A stretch of DNA of 64,000 nt from Pseudomonas costantinii (GTDB taxonomy: Bacteria; Pseudomonadota; Gammaproteobacteria; Pseudomonadales; Pseudomonadaceae), in contig NZ_MDDR01000004.1 in assembly GCF_001870435.1 (NCBI RefSeq), positions 1 to 64,000 of the forward strand. The letters run 5' to 3'. Under the pieces are notes generated by a model. That model worked only from the letters and a program-made list of their open reading frames with translations. It was not told where the DNA came from and did not search any database. Shown here one piece after another: positions 16,867 to 26,601 of this stretch (its first letter is position 1; each line of letters begins with the position of its first letter). The position numbers and the translations under genes are program-made.

Positions 16867-17816
16867 TTTGGCACAATCTTGCGCAGCATCTGCCGCGCCT
16901 TGCCGGTCAAGCGCTTGAGTTTCGATTCTTTTTCGGGTTCAGCCAGGCCTTGCTGCCTCAGCCAATCCTTCCAGCGAATCCGCTCATCGCGCACCAGCCA
17001 ACCTTCCTGCTGGGCGAAGCTTTCTGCCAGGTACAGCCCACGTGTACTGGCCGGGTAAAGCTGATCCTTCTTGACGGTGTACAGCTCGGCAAGGGGTTGG
17101 CCGTCCTTTAGCGGCATCAGGTACAAATCCGGGCGCTGGCGGTCCAGGCGTGCCACCAGTTGGTCACCCTCCAGCCGCTCATCCACATGGAACAGGCTGA
17201 GGGATTTAGCTTCCTTCGGCACTTCCAGACGCAAGTCATAAATCAATTGCAGTGAAGCCGTGGGCAGGTGCACGTAGGCCCGCGGGCGCTCGATCAATTG
17301 AGTGGTCGCGCAGCGCACGGGGCGGGCGGCACCGGACAAGGGGCTTAAGCGAAACGGCAGCGCTTCGCGGTAATGCAGGGCGCTGGAGTAGGGGGCCGGT
17401 AGCCAGGTGTCGTTGAAGCGCCCGCCGAGCCAGCCTTCGGGTGTCTCCAGCAGGCATTCTTCGGCAATTTCCTGGATGGCGGTGTGCAGCGGCAGGTTCA
17501 GTTCATGGGCGGGAACGTAGCCGGAAATCAGCTTGAGCACTACGTCACCACGGTCCTGGCGGCGTTGGCGCACCAGCACCCAGTAATCCTTGTTTTGCCA
17601 ATGCAGGGTCAGTCGCACCGACACGCCGAGGTTCGCCAGTTCCAGGGCGAAACGCTCGGGGTTTGCCACCTCTACCGGCTTGCGCCGTTGCAGGGTTTGG
17701 GCGAAGTTGAGCGGCATGCCTACGCTGTGGTAGCTCAGGCCTTCGGGGGTGGCTTCGACGTGCAGCGGCAGTGTTTTAAAGTTGCTGGGGTTTTTTCTAA
17801 TAAGCGTTCGCGGCAT
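16848..17816 (-). CDS. Conserved protein of unknown function with a Nudix-like box
   Basis: A 322-residue protein with no signal peptide or membrane helices and a basic tail (KLKRLTGKARQMLRKIVPKKK). By synteny it matches P. aeruginosa PA4993, an uncharacterised protein. I see a Nudix-like motif: Gly99 and Glu105 in GYVPAHE, then QEIAEECLL at 115-123, with nine residues between instead of seven and Gln in place of Arg, but the three glutamates kept. It is preceded by a strand-like YWVLVRQRRQ. The start at 17816 (MPRTLIRK) is preferred over 17858, which would overlap the gene before. It is the last gene of a three-gene minus-strand operon. Confidence 0.75.
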   Translation of the reverse strand: MPRTLIRKNPSNFKTLPLHVEATPEGLSYHSVGMPLNFAQTLQRRKPVEVANPERFALELANLGVSVRLTLHWQNKDYWVLVRQRRQDRGDVVLKLISGYVPAHELNLPLHTAIQEIAEECLLETPEGWLGGRFNDTWLPAPYSSALHYREALPFRLSPLSGAARPVRCATTQLIERPRAYVHLPTASLQLIYDLRLEVPKEAKSLSLFHVDERLEGDQLVARLDRQRPDLYLMPLKDGQPLAELYTVKKDQLYPASTRGLYLAESFAQQEGWLVRDERIRWKDWLRQQGLAEPEKESKLKRLTGKARQMLRKIVPKKKASH

Positions 17817-17857
17817 GTCGGCTCCTTCTTGCGACGGGGTCGGCCGCGTCGGCGGCA

Positions 17858-18670
17858 TCAGAGTTGACGAATGACCTGTGCAGCGGTCGCCACGTTATGG
17901 GCCAGGTGCAGCGGATTAATGGTCCCGACAATAGCACTGGCGACGCCCGTTTGCGCAAACAACAGCATGAAACTGGCATGAATTGGATCCATTCCAGGCT
18001 CAAGGCAAACGTGGCCGCTGGCCAGGGCCTTTTTCACCAGGATGCCTTTGCCGTGGGCCGCCGCATAATCAATGACGGCTTTCTCGGCCTGCTCGTTCAG
18101 ATTGTAGGTGACCATCGCGCAATCGCCCTGCTCCAGAGCCTTCACGCCGCCTTCGACGGTTTTGCCGGAGAAGCCGAAACCGCGGATCTTGCCCTCTTTT
18201 TTCAGGTCCGCCAGGGTCTGGTAAACCTCGCAATCGTTGAGGATGTGCAAGTCATTGCCATCGGAATGCACCAGTACCAAGTCGATGAAATCCGTTTCAA
18301 GGCGTTTCAAGCTGCGTTCGATCGACATCCGGGTATGGGCCGCGCTGAAATCGTGATGGGACACGCCATCGGCAAACTCTTCGCCAACCTTGCTGACAAT
18401 CACCCAGTCCTTACGTTGGCCACGTAACAACGGCCCCAGGCGTTCTTCACTGCGGCCATAAGCCGGGGCGGTGTCGATCAGGTTGATGCCCAACTGTTGG
18501 GCCTGGCGCAATAACATGCGCGCTTCGTCATCATCGGGAATCTGGAAGCCGTTGGGGTATTTCACCCCTTGGTCGCGGCCCAGCTTGACGGTGCCCAAGC
18601 CCAGTGGCGACACCAGCAGGCCGGTGCTGCCCAGGGGGCGATGCAGGTCGTGAAGGGTTGGCAGGCTCAC
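17858..18670 (-). CDS. Aldo/keto reductase
   Basis: A 270-residue TIM-barrel NADPH-dependent oxidoreductase. The catalytic tetrad can be located: Asp and Tyr in INLIDTAPAYGRSEERLG, Lys in WVIVSKVG, His in LVLVHSDG. The C-terminal VASAIVGTINPLHLAHNV is the cofactor phosphate region. The GTG start overlaps the TGA of the FAD oxidoreductase gene, showing co-expression. It equals P. aeruginosa PA4992 by position. The substrate is unknown; the family reduces aldehydes and ketones or acts on sugars. Confidence 0.9.
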   Translation of the reverse strand: MSLPTLHDLHRPLGSTGLLVSPLGLGTVKLGRDQGVKYPNGFQIPDDDEARMLLRQAQQLGINLIDTAPAYGRSEERLGPLLRGQRKDWVIVSKVGEEFADGVSHHDFSAAHTRMSIERSLKRLETDFIDLVLVHSDGNDLHILNDCEVYQTLADLKKEGKIRGFGFSGKTVEGGVKALEQGDCAMVTYNLNEQAEKAVIDYAAAHGKGILVKKALASGHVCLEPGMDPIHASFMLLFAQTGVASAIVGTINPLHLAHNVATAAQVIRQL

Positions 18671-19842
18671 GGCAACAGTTGCTCCCAGGCAGGTTGGCCA
18701 AGGGCCGGTTTTGGCAGGGCGGGCAGGGCTTCGGTGACGTTTGGGCGGATGCCATCACGTTCCAGGGCGTTGAGTACCCGATCAGCGAAGTCCGGCGCCA
18801 GGGCCAGTTTGGTCGGCCAGCCCACCAGCAGGCGGCCCTGTTCGGCGAGGAAGGCATTGTCGGGGCGGGTCAGGCCCGATTGCAGCGGCTCGGCGCGGTC
18901 GACGCGCAGGGTTGCCCACTGGGTCTGGCTCATGTCGATCCACGGCAGCAGTTGTGCCAGCTCTTTTTGTGCGGTGGCAATCTGTTCTTCAGGTGTGCGT
19001 GCCACGCCATCCGCCTCGGCGATATCGCCGCCCATGTACCACACCCAATTGCCATCCGCTGCCGGGTGGGTAGTGACGGTGATGCGCGGCTTGGTGCCGC
19101 CGCCCAGGCAATGGGCGTACAGCGGTTTCAGGCCTGGGCCTTTGGCGATGATCATGTGCAGCGGGCGTTTTTGCATGGCCGGCTGGCTGAGACCCAAGGC
19201 ACTCAGCACATCCGCCGTGCCGCCACCGGCGCTCAACACGATGCGCTGGGCACGGATCTCGCGGTCATCGACCTTCAAGCCCACCAGTGTGTCGCCTTCC
19301 AGCAGCGGTTCGATGTGCTGCCCGGCTAGCAAGCCGTTACCGGCCAATTGTGCCAGGCGCTCGATCAGGCTCGGCACATCGACCACCAATTCCGCCAGGC
19401 GATAGACCTTGCCCTTGAAGCGGCGGTCTTGCAGGGCCGCAGGCAACTCATCGCCCTTGACCTGATCGACGCGGCCACGCACGGCCTTGCTGGCGAAGAA
19501 GCTGGTGAGATTGCCGGCGATCGTGCCGGGGGACCACAGGTAATGGGCTTCGGAGAGTAAGCGCACGCCGGACAAATCCAGTTCTCCGTTACCCGCCAGC
19601 GCTTCACGCCAACGGCGCGGCATATCGGCAATGGCTTCGGAGGCGCCGGTGAGGGCGCCGTGCAAGGCGTATTTCGCACCGCCGTGAATGATCCCCTGGG
19701 ACTTCACGCTTTGCCCGCCACCCAAGGTGGCGCTTTCCACAACCACCGTGGAAAACCCCTGGCTGCGCAGGCGCGCATTGAGCCAGAGGCCGGCAACTCC
19801 GGCGCCGACAATCAGAACGTCGGTGGAAATAACGGATGGCAT
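18667..19842 (-). CDS. FAD-dependent oxidoreductase (DAO / glycerol-3-phosphate dehydrogenase type)
   Basis: A 391-residue flavoprotein. The N-terminal Rossmann motif DVLIVGAGVAGLWLNARL binds FAD, and SQGIIHGGAKYAL near residue 50 resembles the HGG region of glycerol-3-phosphate dehydrogenases. LLVGWPTKLALAPDFADRV near the C-terminus closes the FAD site. The ATG at 19842 is chosen because it places the glycine motif at residue 12. It is the first gene of the minus-strand operon that includes the aldo/keto reductase and the Nudix-like protein. The substrate is unknown; the DAO family oxidises amino acids, hydroxy acids or polyol phosphates. Confidence 0.87.
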   Translation of the reverse strand: MPSVISTDVLIVGAGVAGLWLNARLRSQGFSTVVVESATLGGGQSVKSQGIIHGGAKYALHGALTGASEAIADMPRRWREALAGNGELDLSGVRLLSEAHYLWSPGTIAGNLTSFFASKAVRGRVDQVKGDELPAALQDRRFKGKVYRLAELVVDVPSLIERLAQLAGNGLLAGQHIEPLLEGDTLVGLKVDDREIRAQRIVLSAGGGTADVLSALGLSQPAMQKRPLHMIIAKGPGLKPLYAHCLGGGTKPRITVTTHPAADGNWVWYMGGDIAEADGVARTPEEQIATAQKELAQLLPWIDMSQTQWATLRVDRAEPLQSGLTRPDNAFLAEQGRLLVGWPTKLALAPDFADRVLNALERDGIRPNVTEALPALPKPALGQPAWEQLLP

Positions 19843-19926
19843 GGGCGACCTCACTTCAAAACAAGGCGCCAAGTATACATTCTCAAGCCATGCACACCGT
19901 AGGCGCTGTCGAGCTTTAGCGAGGCT

Positions 19927-19959
19927 GCGAATTTCGGATTCGCTTGAGTCTCAAGCGAA
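19927..19959 (-). terminator. Overlapping hairpins just after the SMR gene
   Basis: A perfect 9-base stem with a 3-base loop (TTCGCTTGA / TCAAGCGAA, 19939-19959) begins 4 bases past the SMR stop codon. A second stem (GCGAAT / ATTCGC, 19927-19943) shares bases with it, so the two cannot form together. Neither has a U-tract, so termination is likely but not certain. Confidence 0.4.
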
Positions 19960-19962
19960 CAA

Positions 19963-20298
19963 TCAGTGCCCGGCGGTTTTCGAGAACAGCTGAATCACCA
20001 CGACGCCCAACACAATCAGGCCCATCCCCATCATCGCCGGGACATCGAGTTTCTGTCCGTAGATAAACAGCGCCGCGACGCTGACCAACACGATCCCCAT
20101 CCCAGCCCACACCGCGTAGGCCACGCCCACCGGCACAGTGCGCACCACCAGGGTCAACATCCAGAACGCCACGCCATAACCGACGATCACCAGCAGCAGT
20201 GGGATCGGCGTGCTGAAGCCCTTGATGGCTTTCATGGAAACAGTCGCAATCACTTCCGAGCAAATGGCAATGGCCAGGTAAACGTAGGCGGCATTCAT
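19963..20298 (-). CDS. Small multidrug resistance (SMR/EmrE-type) transporter
   Basis: A 111-residue protein with four hydrophobic helices, the usual size of SMR proteins (105-115). The essential membrane glutamate is in AIAICSEVIATVSMKA near residue 14, and the conserved AYAVWAGMG is in helix 3. SMR dimers exchange protons for cationic drugs or quaternary amines, and some members export guanidinium or polyamines. The gene is divergent from a LysR regulator (20403) with a 104-base gap holding a palindrome, so the regulator probably controls it. It matches P. aeruginosa PA4990. Confidence 0.93.
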   Translation of the reverse strand: MNAAYVYLAIAICSEVIATVSMKAIKGFSTPIPLLLVIVGYGVAFWMLTLVVRTVPVGVAYAVWAGMGIVLVSVAALFIYGQKLDVPAMMGMGLIVLGVVVIQLFSKTAGH

Positions 20299-20330
20299 GG
20301 GGTAATCCTCGGTATGTGGCGTGCTTGAAT

Positions 20331-20342
20331 AATGTCGACATT
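20331..20342. promoter_or_regulatory. Palindromic operator candidate between SMR and LysR genes
   Basis: AATGTCGACATT is a perfect 12-base palindrome 33-44 bases upstream of the SMR start and 61 bases before the LysR start. Location in a divergent LysR intergenic region suggests a regulator site, although the sequence lacks the usual T-N11-A spacing. Confidence 0.4.
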
Positions 20343-20402
20343 CTAACGCTCAAGAAGATGGGGTAAAGTCATTACCTATCCGAATTAAAGATGGGTTGAG
20401 CC

Positions 20403-21293
20403 ATGAGCGTGCAATGGAACCTGGAACAGATGCGCCTGTTTGTCAGCGTTGCCGAACAGCGTTCGTTTTCGGCGGTGGCGCGCGACCAGCGCAAAGCGCA
20501 ATCGGCGGTGAGCAACGCGATTGCGCTGCTGGAGGCGGACTTGGGGCTGAGCCTGTTTGAGCGTAGCAGCGGCCGCCAGCCGAAATTGACCGAGGCCGGC
20601 AGCGTATTGCTAGAGGAAGCGCGCGAGGTGTTGCGCCAATGTGAGCGGCTCAACGGTCGGGCGTTGTCACTGACGCGCGGTGAGGAGGCCTGTCTGCGTC
20701 TGGCACAGGACGAGGCCATGCTGTTCAAGCCGGTGCTCGACAGCCTGGAGGCCCTGGCCGGGCAATACCCACATTTGGAAGTGCAACTGTCCAGCGCTGC
20801 CCAGGGGGATGTGGCGCGCAAGTTGGTGGAGCGCAAGGCGGACCTGGGCCTGTTGTTCTATCACGATCAAATCCCCGAGGCGCTTGAGCGGCGGGTGGTG
20901 GGCAGCGTGGAAATGGTCACGGTGTGCGGTGTGAATCATCCACTGGCCAAGGAAAAGTACGTGACGTGCCAGCAACTGGCGCAGTTTCGCCAGTTACTGA
21001 TGTCGACCCAGACCAGCGTCTACCCCGGCAGTGAAGCCGCCAGCCCACTGGTATGGCGCGCCGACAGTTTCTACGTGTTGGCCGAATGGATGATGAGTGG
21101 CTTGGGCTGGGCCTGGTTGCCGAGGCACATCGTGCAGTACCCGACGTATCAACAACAAATGGTTGAACTGGATAGCGAATGGACGCCGCCCGCTCTGGTG
21201 GTGGAGCTGGTCTGGCGCCGCGACGAGCACCTCGGCCCCGCTGCGCGCTTCCTGGCTGAACGATTTGCCGAGTGCTTGCAGGCGATCGACTGA
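20403..21293 (+). CDS. LysR-family transcriptional regulator
   Basis: A 296-residue LysR protein. Residues 1-65 form the winged helix-turn-helix (EQMRLFVSVAEQRSFSAVARDQRKAQSAVSNAI, with two bridging stretches), and residues 90-290 the effector-binding domain. It is divergent from the SMR exporter and matches PA4989, so the exporter is its most likely target and its own promoter may be self-repressed. The effector is unknown. Its stop codon lies 24 bases before waaA, so read-through into waaA is possible. Confidence 0.92.
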   Translation: MSVQWNLEQMRLFVSVAEQRSFSAVARDQRKAQSAVSNAIALLEADLGLSLFERSSGRQPKLTEAGSVLLEEAREVLRQCERLNGRALSLTRGEEACLRLAQDEAMLFKPVLDSLEALAGQYPHLEVQLSSAAQGDVARKLVERKADLGLLFYHDQIPEALERRVVGSVEMVTVCGVNHPLAKEKYVTCQQLAQFRQLLMSTQTSVYPGSEAASPLVWRADSFYVLAEWMMSGLGWAWLPRHIVQYPTYQQQMVELDSEWTPPALVVELVWRRDEHLGPAARFLAERFAECLQAID

Positions 21294-21316
21294 AAAAGCC
21301 GATAAACTCCGCCGCC

Positions 21317-22594
21317 ATGAATAGAACTCTCTACAGCTGTCTGTTTTACCTGGCGCTGCCGTTGGTGGCTTTACGTCTGTGGCTGCGCGCGCGCAAAGCG
21401 CCGGCCTACGCCAAGCGTGTCGGTGAGCGCTTTTCCTATGGCCTGCCGCAGATGCAGCCGGGCGGGATCTGGGTGCATGCCGTGTCGGTGGGCGAAAGCA
21501 TCGCTGCCGCGCCAATGGTGCGCGGGCTGCTTGAGCGTCATCCCACGCTGCCGATCACCGTTACCTGCATGACGCCTACCGGTTCGGAGCGCATCCAGGC
21601 GCTGTTCGCTAATGAGCCGCGCATTCAGCACTGCTATTTGCCTTATGACTTGCCCTGCGCCGCCAAGCGTTTCCTGGACCGGGTTCAGCCCAAGCTGGCC
21701 GTGATCATGGAAACCGAGTTGTGGCCCAATCACATCCACGCCTGCGCCCAGCGCGGTATTCCGGTGGCGCTGGCCAATGCACGACTGTCGGCGCGTTCGG
21801 CCAAAGGCTACGCACGCTTTGCCAAGCTCACGGCGCCGATGCTGTCGCAAATGAGCCTGTTCGCGGTGCAGACGCAAACCGAAGCCCAGCGCTTTCTGAG
21901 CCTGGGCGCTCGCCCGGAAACCGTCGAAGTCACCGGTTCGATCAAGTTCGACTTGACCATCGACCCGCAGTTGCCGGTGCGCGCCGAGGCCTTGCGTGAT
22001 CAATGGGGTGCCAGCGAACGCCCGGTGTGGATCGCCGCCAGTACGCACGAAGGCGAGGACGAGGTGGTGCTTGCGGCTCATCGCCAACTGCTCGCCAGCT
22101 ATCCCAACGCGCTGCTGATTTTGGTGCCGCGCCATCAGGAACGTTTCGGCCCGATGTTTGAGCTGTGTGGGCAACAAGGGTTTGCCACGGTACGCCGTTC
22201 CAGCGGCGAACCCGTTACCGCGCAAACCTCGGTATTGCTCGGCGACACCATGGGCGAGTTGTTGTTTCTCTATGCGTTGGCCGACAGCGCCTTCGTCGGC
22301 GGTAGTTTGGTGGCGACTGGCGGTCACAACCCGCTTGAGCCGGCGGCGCTTGGCAAGCCTGTAATCATGGGCCCGCATGTGTTCAACTTCCTCGAAATCA
22401 CCGCGATGATGCGCGACGCGGGTGCATTGCGAGAGGTCGATGATGCCGAAGGATTGGCCGAGGCAGTACGACAGCTGTTCGAGCTGCCGCAGGATGCACG
22501 CAAGATGGCGCAGGCGGGGCTTGGGGTGATGCAGGCCAATCAGGGTGCCTTGAAGCGCTTGCTGGATGGTTTGGACCGCTTGATTACCTTGTAG
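21317..22594 (+). CDS. waaA: Kdo transferase
   Basis: A 425-residue GT30 enzyme, the same length as E. coli WaaA, with one N-terminal membrane anchor (SCLFYLALPLVALRLWL). It adds Kdo to lipid IVA at the inner face of the inner membrane. Conserved parts are GGIWVHAVSVGES (with the catalytic Glu of the RFGE/GES region), METELWPN, and SFVGGSLVATGGHNPLEPAALGKPVI near the end. The ATG at 21317 is chosen over the in-frame 21272, which lies inside lysR. The TAG stop is part of a repeat element at 22590. Confidence 0.97.
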   Translation: MNRTLYSCLFYLALPLVALRLWLRARKAPAYAKRVGERFSYGLPQMQPGGIWVHAVSVGESIAAAPMVRGLLERHPTLPITVTCMTPTGSERIQALFANEPRIQHCYLPYDLPCAAKRFLDRVQPKLAVIMETELWPNHIHACAQRGIPVALANARLSARSAKGYARFAKLTAPMLSQMSLFAVQTQTEAQRFLSLGARPETVEVTGSIKFDLTIDPQLPVRAEALRDQWGASERPVWIAASTHEGEDEVVLAAHRQLLASYPNALLILVPRHQERFGPMFELCGQQGFATVRRSSGEPVTAQTSVLLGDTMGELLFLYALADSAFVGGSLVATGGHNPLEPAALGKPVIMGPHVFNFLEITAMMRDAGALREVDDAEGLAEAVRQLFELPQDARKMAQAGLGVMQANQGALKRLLDGLDRLITL

Positions 22595-22676
22595 GAGCTG
22601 GCTTGCCAGCGATGCAGACACCTCGGTACTTCTGATACACCAAGGTGATGCTATCGCCAGCAAGCCGGCTCCTACA
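22590..22676. repeat. REPIN-like palindromic repeat overlapping the waaA stop codon
   Basis: An 87-base element of the same kind as 14314-14400. The left arm TGTAGGAGCTGGCTTGCC... (22590-22614) and the inverted right arm (22652-22676) differ at 4 of 25 positions. Its bases 22592-22594 (TAG) are the waaA stop codon. It ends 11 bases before the stop of the convergent tolC-type gene. Confidence 0.85.
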
Positions 22677-22687
22677 GGGGACTGCTA

Positions 22688-24127
22688 TCAATAACCTGGG
22701 CGAGCTTTGAGCTGTTCGGCGGCGGCTTTGGCAAGGTCCGGTGGCAGGAAGTCTTTATCCGGGTTGTAGTCAGCCTTGAGATAGCGCGTCAGATCCTGCA
22801 AATCCCCTGGGTTGAGCGTGCCCGCAGCCTGCTTCAACCGCAGGTTGTCGAGGATGTAGTCGTAGCGGCTGTTGTTGTAGTTGCGCACCGACGAGTAGAG
22901 CTGGCGCTGCGAGTCCAGCACGTCGACGATGTTGCGCGTACCCACTTGATAACCGATTTCCGTGGCTTCCACTGCGCTCTGGTTGGAGATGATCGACTGG
23001 CGGCGGGCCTGTACCTGTTCTACATCGGTGTTCACCGCGCGGTGCAGGTTGCGTGTGTTTTCCACCACCTGGCGGCGCAGGCCTTCACGTTGCTGCTCGG
23101 TCTGGTCAAGACGCGAGTAAGACTCTCGCACTTGCGAACTGGTGAGGCCGCCGCTGTAGATCGGGATGCTCAGGCGCAGGCCAATGGTGCGCTGGGACAC
23201 GTCGCCACCGTACGGCACGGGCAGTTGGTTCGGGTTGCTGAAGCCTAGCGCGTCGTTGTCACCCTTTTCGTATTGCGCAACCGCGTCGAGGGTCGGCGCA
23301 TGGCCGGCCTTGCGCTGTTTCAGGGTTTCTTCGGCGGCGGTCACCGCGTAGTTGCTGGCGAGCAGGTTCAGGTTCTGGCGGCCGGCGGTTTCGACCCAGG
23401 CTTTGGCGTCATTCGGCGCCGGTGGCAGCACCGGTAGCGTGTGGACGATGCCCTGGATCGAGTTGTACTGGCGATTGGTCAGGGTGATCAGCGCTTCAAA
23501 GGCGTCGTCCACCTGACGCTGCGCGACGATGCGGTTGGCGCGGGCGGTGTCGTAGCTGGCCTGGGATTGCAACACGTCAGTCTTGTCCGACAGGCCCACA
23601 TCAAAGCGTTCGTTGGACTGGTCGAGTTGGCGCTTGAAGGCGTTTTCTTCAGCCTTGGTCGAGGCCAGGTTGTCCTGGGCGCGCAGCACGGCGAAGTAAT
23701 TCTCGGCGCTTTGCAGGATCAGGTTCTGTTCGGTGGCCGAGAGTTGCAGCGAGGCCTGCTCGTTGACGGCTTCTGCGGCTTGCAGCTGGAACCAGCGATC
23801 TGCGCGAAACAGCGGTTGGCTCAAGGTCGCACGCCAAGAGTGGGCATCGCGGTTGGCCGTAGCGCCCGGCTGGTAGATTTGGGTGCGCACGTTATTGCTG
23901 TCGGCGCCGGCCGACAAATTCGGCAGCAGCCCGGCGCGGGCCTGGGGTACCACTTCTTTTTGCGCACCGTATTGGGCGCGCGCGGCGGCCAGGTCGGAGT
24001 TATTGTTCACCGCTTCCTGGTAGACGCTGACCAGGTCGGTTTTGGCGGACAAGGGCGCTTCAGCTGCCCAGACCATTCCGTTGGTCGCACAAGACACGGC
24101 GAGAGCCAGTGAGAGTTTGCGCAGCAT
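22688..24127 (-). CDS. tolC: TolC-family outer-membrane channel
   Basis: A 479-residue type I secretion/efflux channel. A signal peptide (LSLALAVSCATNGMVWAAEA) is followed by two outer-membrane efflux protein repeats of about 200 residues: AVNNNSDLAAARAQYGAQKE opens the first, and YAVTAAEETLKQRKAGHAPTL the second. RNIVDVLDSQRQLYSSVRNYN near residue 405 is a family hallmark. The protein forms a trimeric channel-tunnel across the outer membrane and periplasm with exporters encoded elsewhere. It is divergent from the thiC riboswitch and matches PA4974. No dedicated pump genes lie beside it. Confidence 0.93.
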   Translation of the reverse strand: MLRKLSLALAVSCATNGMVWAAEAPLSAKTDLVSVYQEAVNNNSDLAAARAQYGAQKEVVPQARAGLLPNLSAGADSNNVRTQIYQPGATANRDAHSWRATLSQPLFRADRWFQLQAAEAVNEQASLQLSATEQNLILQSAENYFAVLRAQDNLASTKAEENAFKRQLDQSNERFDVGLSDKTDVLQSQASYDTARANRIVAQRQVDDAFEALITLTNRQYNSIQGIVHTLPVLPPAPNDAKAWVETAGRQNLNLLASNYAVTAAEETLKQRKAGHAPTLDAVAQYEKGDNDALGFSNPNQLPVPYGGDVSQRTIGLRLSIPIYSGGLTSSQVRESYSRLDQTEQQREGLRRQVVENTRNLHRAVNTDVEQVQARRQSIISNQSAVEATEIGYQVGTRNIVDVLDSQRQLYSSVRNYNNSRYDYILDNLRLKQAAGTLNPGDLQDLTRYLKADYNPDKDFLPPDLAKAAAEQLKARPGY

Positions 24128-24324
24128 GAGGCGATCCCTAGAGTGAATATTACGACAATAATTTAGTGCCCAAGGCTAAGACTGGCCGCTCCTGGCGTCA
24201 AGCATTGAGGCAGCACCCGAGTGTAGTGGCGAGATCGCGGCACAACAATCCTGCAATCACGCCATTCATCACGCTGAATGCGTAGCTCATTGGCAATTTG
24301 CCCGCGCCGGTCTAGACTGGCCGC

Positions 24325-26466
<2,142 letters not shown>

Positions 26467-26472
26467 CACCGA

Positions 26473-26581
26473 TGATCGTTCCCACGCTCTGCGTGGGAAT
26501 GCATCCCGTGACGCTGTGCGTCACAAAGGCGGACGCAGAGCGTCCAAAGCGGCATTCCCACGCAGAGCGTGGGAACGATCA
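26473..26581. repeat. Compound palindromic repeat between thiC and cytX (109 bp)
   Basis: Two 30-base arms (26473-26502 and 26552-26581) are perfect inverted copies starting TGATCGTTCCCACGC. Each arm also folds on itself (CCCACGC-TCT-GCGTGGG). The 49-base centre holds two more mini-hairpins (GTGACGC/GCGTCAC and GGACGC/GCGTCC). A close relative is at 40567-40683. It starts 6 bases after the thiC stop and could limit read-through into cytX. Confidence 0.88.
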
Positions 26582-26601
26582 GCCCCTCAGAGATAACACC
26601 C

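Noticed and set aside
26473..26581. CRISPR-like repeat
   Set aside because: It is one inverted repeat with inner hairpins, not regularly spaced direct repeats with unique spacers, and there are no cas genes.
26569..26601. An earlier start for cytX inside the repeat (GTG at 26569)
   Set aside because: It would place repeat-derived residues at the N-terminus, and no ribosome site precedes it; the TTG at 26602 or GTG at 26641 is more likely.
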